The notes under the pieces: model-generated
Seen by the model: only the letters and a program-made list of their open reading frames with translations
The model's database searches: none
Told to the model about the DNA's origin: nothing
Part shown: piece by piece, positions 60,801-64,000 of the stretch
How the letters are laid out: the number at the start of each line of letters is the position of its first letter
Numbering within the stretch: position 1 is the stretch's first letter
Made by a program: the position numbers and the translations under genes
DNA from: Argopecten irradians
Taxonomy: Eukaryota > Mollusca > Bivalvia > Pectinida > Pectinidae
Assembly: GCF_041381155.1 (NCBI RefSeq)
Contig: NC_091139.1
Coordinates: 11,455,905-11,519,904 of the forward strand
Direction of reading: 5' to 3'
Length of the DNA: 64,000 bases

Positions 60801-62842
60801 TTTCCTCGCAGAGTTTTAATATGTACTAACTAAAATCCACTTTAGCATTAAAAAAGATTATCTAAAATATTTTCCGTGCCATATTTATCGCAAAATCGAT
60901 CTAAATTGTATTTTGATTACGTCATTTTACTATAGACAAAGAAGGAAATGGCGACATTATCAAACGTTCTTTGGATAAAATCGCTCACAACTCGGACATA
61001 CTGCAACGGAATAACATTGCTAGTTAAGTAGCTTTTATGTTGTCAGCTTTGAAGTTTTTACGTTTGCAATTGTTTTCTGGAAATAAGTGTTTTTAAAATG
61101 CAAAATGATTAAGAATATATTGTTAAAAATAACTTGCATACTGTATTATGGTCATTGACTGTAGATCATTGCTCATCTCATTAGCGTCTTACCGCGTTCA
61201 CTACTATATCCTTTCTCGTATCTTTTAACAGATCTCGTTGTTGGATCAAAGTCATTACGGTGACGCCAATCTTGGAGGCGCCATAGGCACTGTCAGGCCA
61301 TCCTAGGTCGCCATGCTTTCCCTTCTTAGCTGCACTGAAAACAAAGATAAAACAATACAATTAATTATTTTCGTCAGTATTGCAACCTGAACAAGATTGC
61401 CGATTATCTTTAAATATGATTTGATCTAATTTGAAGCATGATTTTCACCATACGATTCAGCTTGAAGTGTACATTCTTAGATTTGCCCTGTGTGTAAAGA
61501 CAACTTGACTACAAAGTCCATTTTTTGCCCCTTGTGTGGTCTTTATAGACAGGTTTCATTGTAATGAGTTAATTTTAATTGTTATTTTGTACAGAGCTAA
61601 TTACGGATACCAACTGATGCATAATGTACAAAGTCCTTCATTAATGTTTTCTTTCATTGTAATTAGTTAATTTTAATTACTATTTTTGTACATATATGAG
61701 GGATCTCAGCTGATACATACTGTACAAAGTCCTTAATTAATGTTTTCTTTCATTTTAATTGGTTAATTTGAATCACTATTTTTGTACATATCTAATTACA
61801 CATGCTATAATTAGAAATACGAATGCCAACTAATACTTACTCTACAAAGTCCTTCATCAAAGTCTTTAAGTCTTCCATACTAAGACGAGGGATATCTACC
61901 AATCTCTTCTGTAGGTCCAATTTACATTTCTTAAGAGCATACTGGGACGCCATACTGGATACATTGACCACCCTGAAAAACAGAGAATTTAAAATAACGA
62001 CGATAAAAAAATGAGGTTTGGTGTTGAACTTTAACACAATAGAGCGGATCTTTTTACTATATATTTTTGGAAGTCGTTGCGTTATTGTTCCATTGTGTCT
62101 GATTCCATCTGCTTGGCACATTTAATTTAGTGAAGATATACTTCTAAGACAAGTGTATATATAATGAGGCCCAATAGGCCCTAATGGTCATCTGATTATT
62201 ATAAATACATGTACATATGTAGTGCACGTGCACAGTACTACTCACCTTTTCTTTGACAAACAATTAAAGTTCCATTTTTATTTTCACAAAACTTTGCTTA
62301 GAGGTACATGTAAGTTAATATGCCTTATGAAACGTCTTTCATTTAGAATCTTTTTAATGAGGATAATTAGGTAAATAATCAATTATACATGGTAGCCCTT
62401 CATCCCAACATTTAAACATGTTCTTTAAATTATTATCCTCGCTTTGATAAAAGTGGAACAATGGTGTCTAAAAGTTTAGTCTGAAATTGTTTTGCCGCCA
62501 TCACATCCTTTTATGAACCATAAAACAAATTTGTTGGAATTTTTCATTCCTTTGCAGTATTTTATCATCACCATTACACAATGTAGTATACAGGTGAGCG
62601 AAACATGCCCTCTGTGACTCGTATTTAAATCTAAATCTACATGTCAACTTAAATTGTCAGCTTTATGTAAAGATAATTTGTAAAACCGAACAAAAAATGT
62701 CAAATTCAAAGCAAAGATTCCATATCTACCTTGCGTTTGGCCTCAATAGAGGAAACAATGCTTCACATACAGCAAGCGTGCCATTAAAGTTGGTTTGGAC
62801 GGTCACTTCCGCTTGCTCTGAGAATGGCGCAGTGGAGGCTTG
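57831..62842 (-). CDS. CBR1-like carbonyl reductase, copy B, last 5 exons in window
   Basis: Minus-strand exons 62730-62842, 61841-61972, 61193-61334, 59613-59676 and 57831-57940 match copy A exons 4-8 in length, phase and splice sites (113, 132, 142, 64 and 110 bases). They run from the TNF segment to the stop and keep the catalytic Ser (NVSS) and YGASK. They differ from copy A by few residues, for example CKLD for CTLD, GKHGDLGWPD for GKHADLGWPE, and MTSHKGHK for MSSHKGPK. The visible part has no break. Exons 1-3, with the NADPH-binding motif, should lie beyond 64000, so completeness cannot be judged here. Confidence 0.9.
58029..58815. mobile_element. Element of about 4 tandem 171-bp units with inverted ends, in copy B last intron
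   Basis: Inner ends atcccccgcc at left and ggcgggggat at right are inverted. Between them, aaaatgaaaacctaaaaata recurs near 58122, 58293, 58464 and 58634, with caaaaggcactactagacca and ggttttagagttatgctccg in each unit, and a ggacggacggacgg stretch near the right end. Copy A keeps the empty site at about 49320 (tatgaacaatcggc), and aacaa is present on both sides of the insert as a likely target duplication. Open minus-strand frames inside are by-products of the tandem units. Confidence 0.88.
59440..59540. repeat. Tetranucleotide microsatellite, copy B
   Basis: Runs of aagc, ggaa, cgaa and agaa units, paralogous to 49960-50055 but with a different arrangement. Confidence 0.7.
59708..60205. 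repeat. Insertion of about 490 bp specific to copy B
   Basis: Copy A runs directly from the intron start (attcatgattta) to ttctagcattcatgttag near 50370. Copy B has about 490 extra bases, ending in a tail of the type atatcaataaatattgttca. The tail and lack of inverted ends hint at a retroposed fragment; the family is not recognised. Confidence 0.55.
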
Positions 62843-63010
62843 CTGAAACGAAACGCGAACTAATCAGATATTACGAATAAAGTAATTAAATCATAACGTG
62901 AAGAAAGCAAAGTAATATCAAATAGCGTTATTGTTTGTACGTTAAAGCAAATAATACTTTAAATTTCACTGTTGAAAACAGAAGACAGGCGATATGTTTT
63001 TGATTTTATA

Positions 63011-64000
63011 GGAGTGGGGAGGTCGAGCACAATATTATACAAGCATTACACATTTTTTTCAGGCCAAATATGGTTACAATACATGCAGAATTCTATGACT
63101 AGAAGCGATAAAAATAATTTACCACTCTCTCCTTCCCCAGGTCAAAGCCATGGCCCTGCGAACCAGGTGAGCTAAAAACTGCTTTGTGCTTTTATGCGAA
63201 GAACCCTCAAAAATATTGTAGATGTCTTATGTTTGAAATTTAACATAAGCACAATCAGCTTGCATTTTCCCCTTTTGATTCATTTTTATTGCGACTCATT
63301 TTACATTTAATTGATATTTTCACGGAAGATAAGAAATCCATATAAATTTCTACCTTAATTCTTAACATAACAGGCTCCTTTGTCAGTAGGTATCCATTGT
63401 GACGTCCTTGTTTTGTGAGCATCGTTTTTTCACTGAATTGTATGACGTTATGCTCACAAACACGTGACGTCACAATCAATACCTGCTCCCAAGGACAGAT
63501 AATTCTGAAAAATGCAAAGACGAAATGATAAGTTACTAGGAGGGGGGGGGTGTCAAGCACAATATTAAACAAGCTTTATACATTTTTTTCAGGCCAAATA
63601 TGGTTAAAATCCATGCAGAATTTTATGTCTAGAAGCGATAAAAATGATTTACCACTATTTCACCCCAATGGGCCCCGTCTCTCCTTCCCCAGGGTCAAAG
63701 CCATGACCCTGCGGACCAGGTGAGCTAAAACGTCATTATTCTTTTATGCGAAGAACCACAAAAATATTGTAAATGTCTTATGCTTGATATCGAACATATG
63801 CACAATAAGCTTGTAATTTCCCCTTTTGATTCATTTTTATTGCGACTCATTTTACATTTATTTGATATTTTCAAGGATTTCAAGAAATCCACATAAGTTT
63901 CTACCTTAATTCTTAACATAACATTATGAGTTTTACAAAAAAAATCAATTTATTCGTCTCTGCTTATTACAGAGTTGGCTCCTTTGCCAACAGGTATCCA
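63011..64000. repeat. Tandem pair of 530-bp intronic units in copy B
   Basis: aggccaaata occurs at 63061 and 63591 and all following landmarks repeat with a 530-base step. Copy A has the unit once (aggccaaata at 53003). The second unit starts after a run of G at 63541 and continues to the window edge. Confidence 0.85.

Larger units (their letters stand above)
57108..64000. repeat. Segmental duplication, copy B unit
   Basis: Aligns with 48117 onwards through the reductase exons, introns and flanks, and continues past the window edge. It differs from copy A mainly by insertions at 57430, 58029, 59708 and 63541, and by lacking the LINE fragment. Confidence 0.85.

Overview
The window looks like a stretch of AT-rich nuclear DNA from an invertebrate animal, most likely a bivalve or other mollusc. 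The basis is spliced genes with canonical GT-AG introns, animal-specific families (TGF-beta ligand, NDUFAF2, SMIM15, TRIR, CBR1-like carbonyl reductase), a Ty3/Gypsy element, and a dense load of short inverted-repeat elements. The phylum is an inference; nothing here fixes the species.

Layout. 1-9989: a roughly 10 kb LTR retrotransposon on the minus strand, whose outer left end lies off the window. It carries long open gag and pol frames, two extra small open frames and several tandem-repeat blocks. 9676-16208: a satellite with a 38-bp monomer. It has invaded the LTR and then runs for about 6 kb, interrupted by a copy of the sequence that borders its far side. 17274-19878: a three-exon gene for a divergent TGF-beta family ligand. 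19593-23340: a cluster of palindromic and inverted-repeat elements.

23341-41077: gene-bearing core. TRIR (minus, 3 exons, 27625-31569) lies head to head with NDUFAF2 (plus, 6 exons, 31924-38526), 354 bp apart. SMIM15 (minus, 40750-40971) follows tail to tail with NDUFAF2, the same arrangement as in human. The introns hold several non-autonomous elements. 42000-47600 is mostly unassigned, with one candidate terminal exon at 44950-45032.

48117-64000: a tandem segmental duplication carrying two CBR1-like short-chain dehydrogenase genes on the minus strand. Copy A (49127-55627) is complete with 8 exons and encodes 284 residues. Copy B (57831-62842) shows its last five exons, and its first three should lie past the right edge. 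Comparing the copies dates several insertions precisely, because one copy keeps the empty site.

NDUFAF2 (complex I assembly) is a mitochondrial housekeeping gene, TRIR belongs to RNA metabolism and SMIM15 is a small membrane protein. The CBR genes act in carbonyl detoxification and the TGF-beta ligand is a secreted signal. They do not form a pathway. The main stories are conserved gene order, a ligand lacking one cysteine of the knot, and repeat-driven remodelling. Single-base length noise in the satellite and in one TGF-beta exon suggests some residual assembly error.
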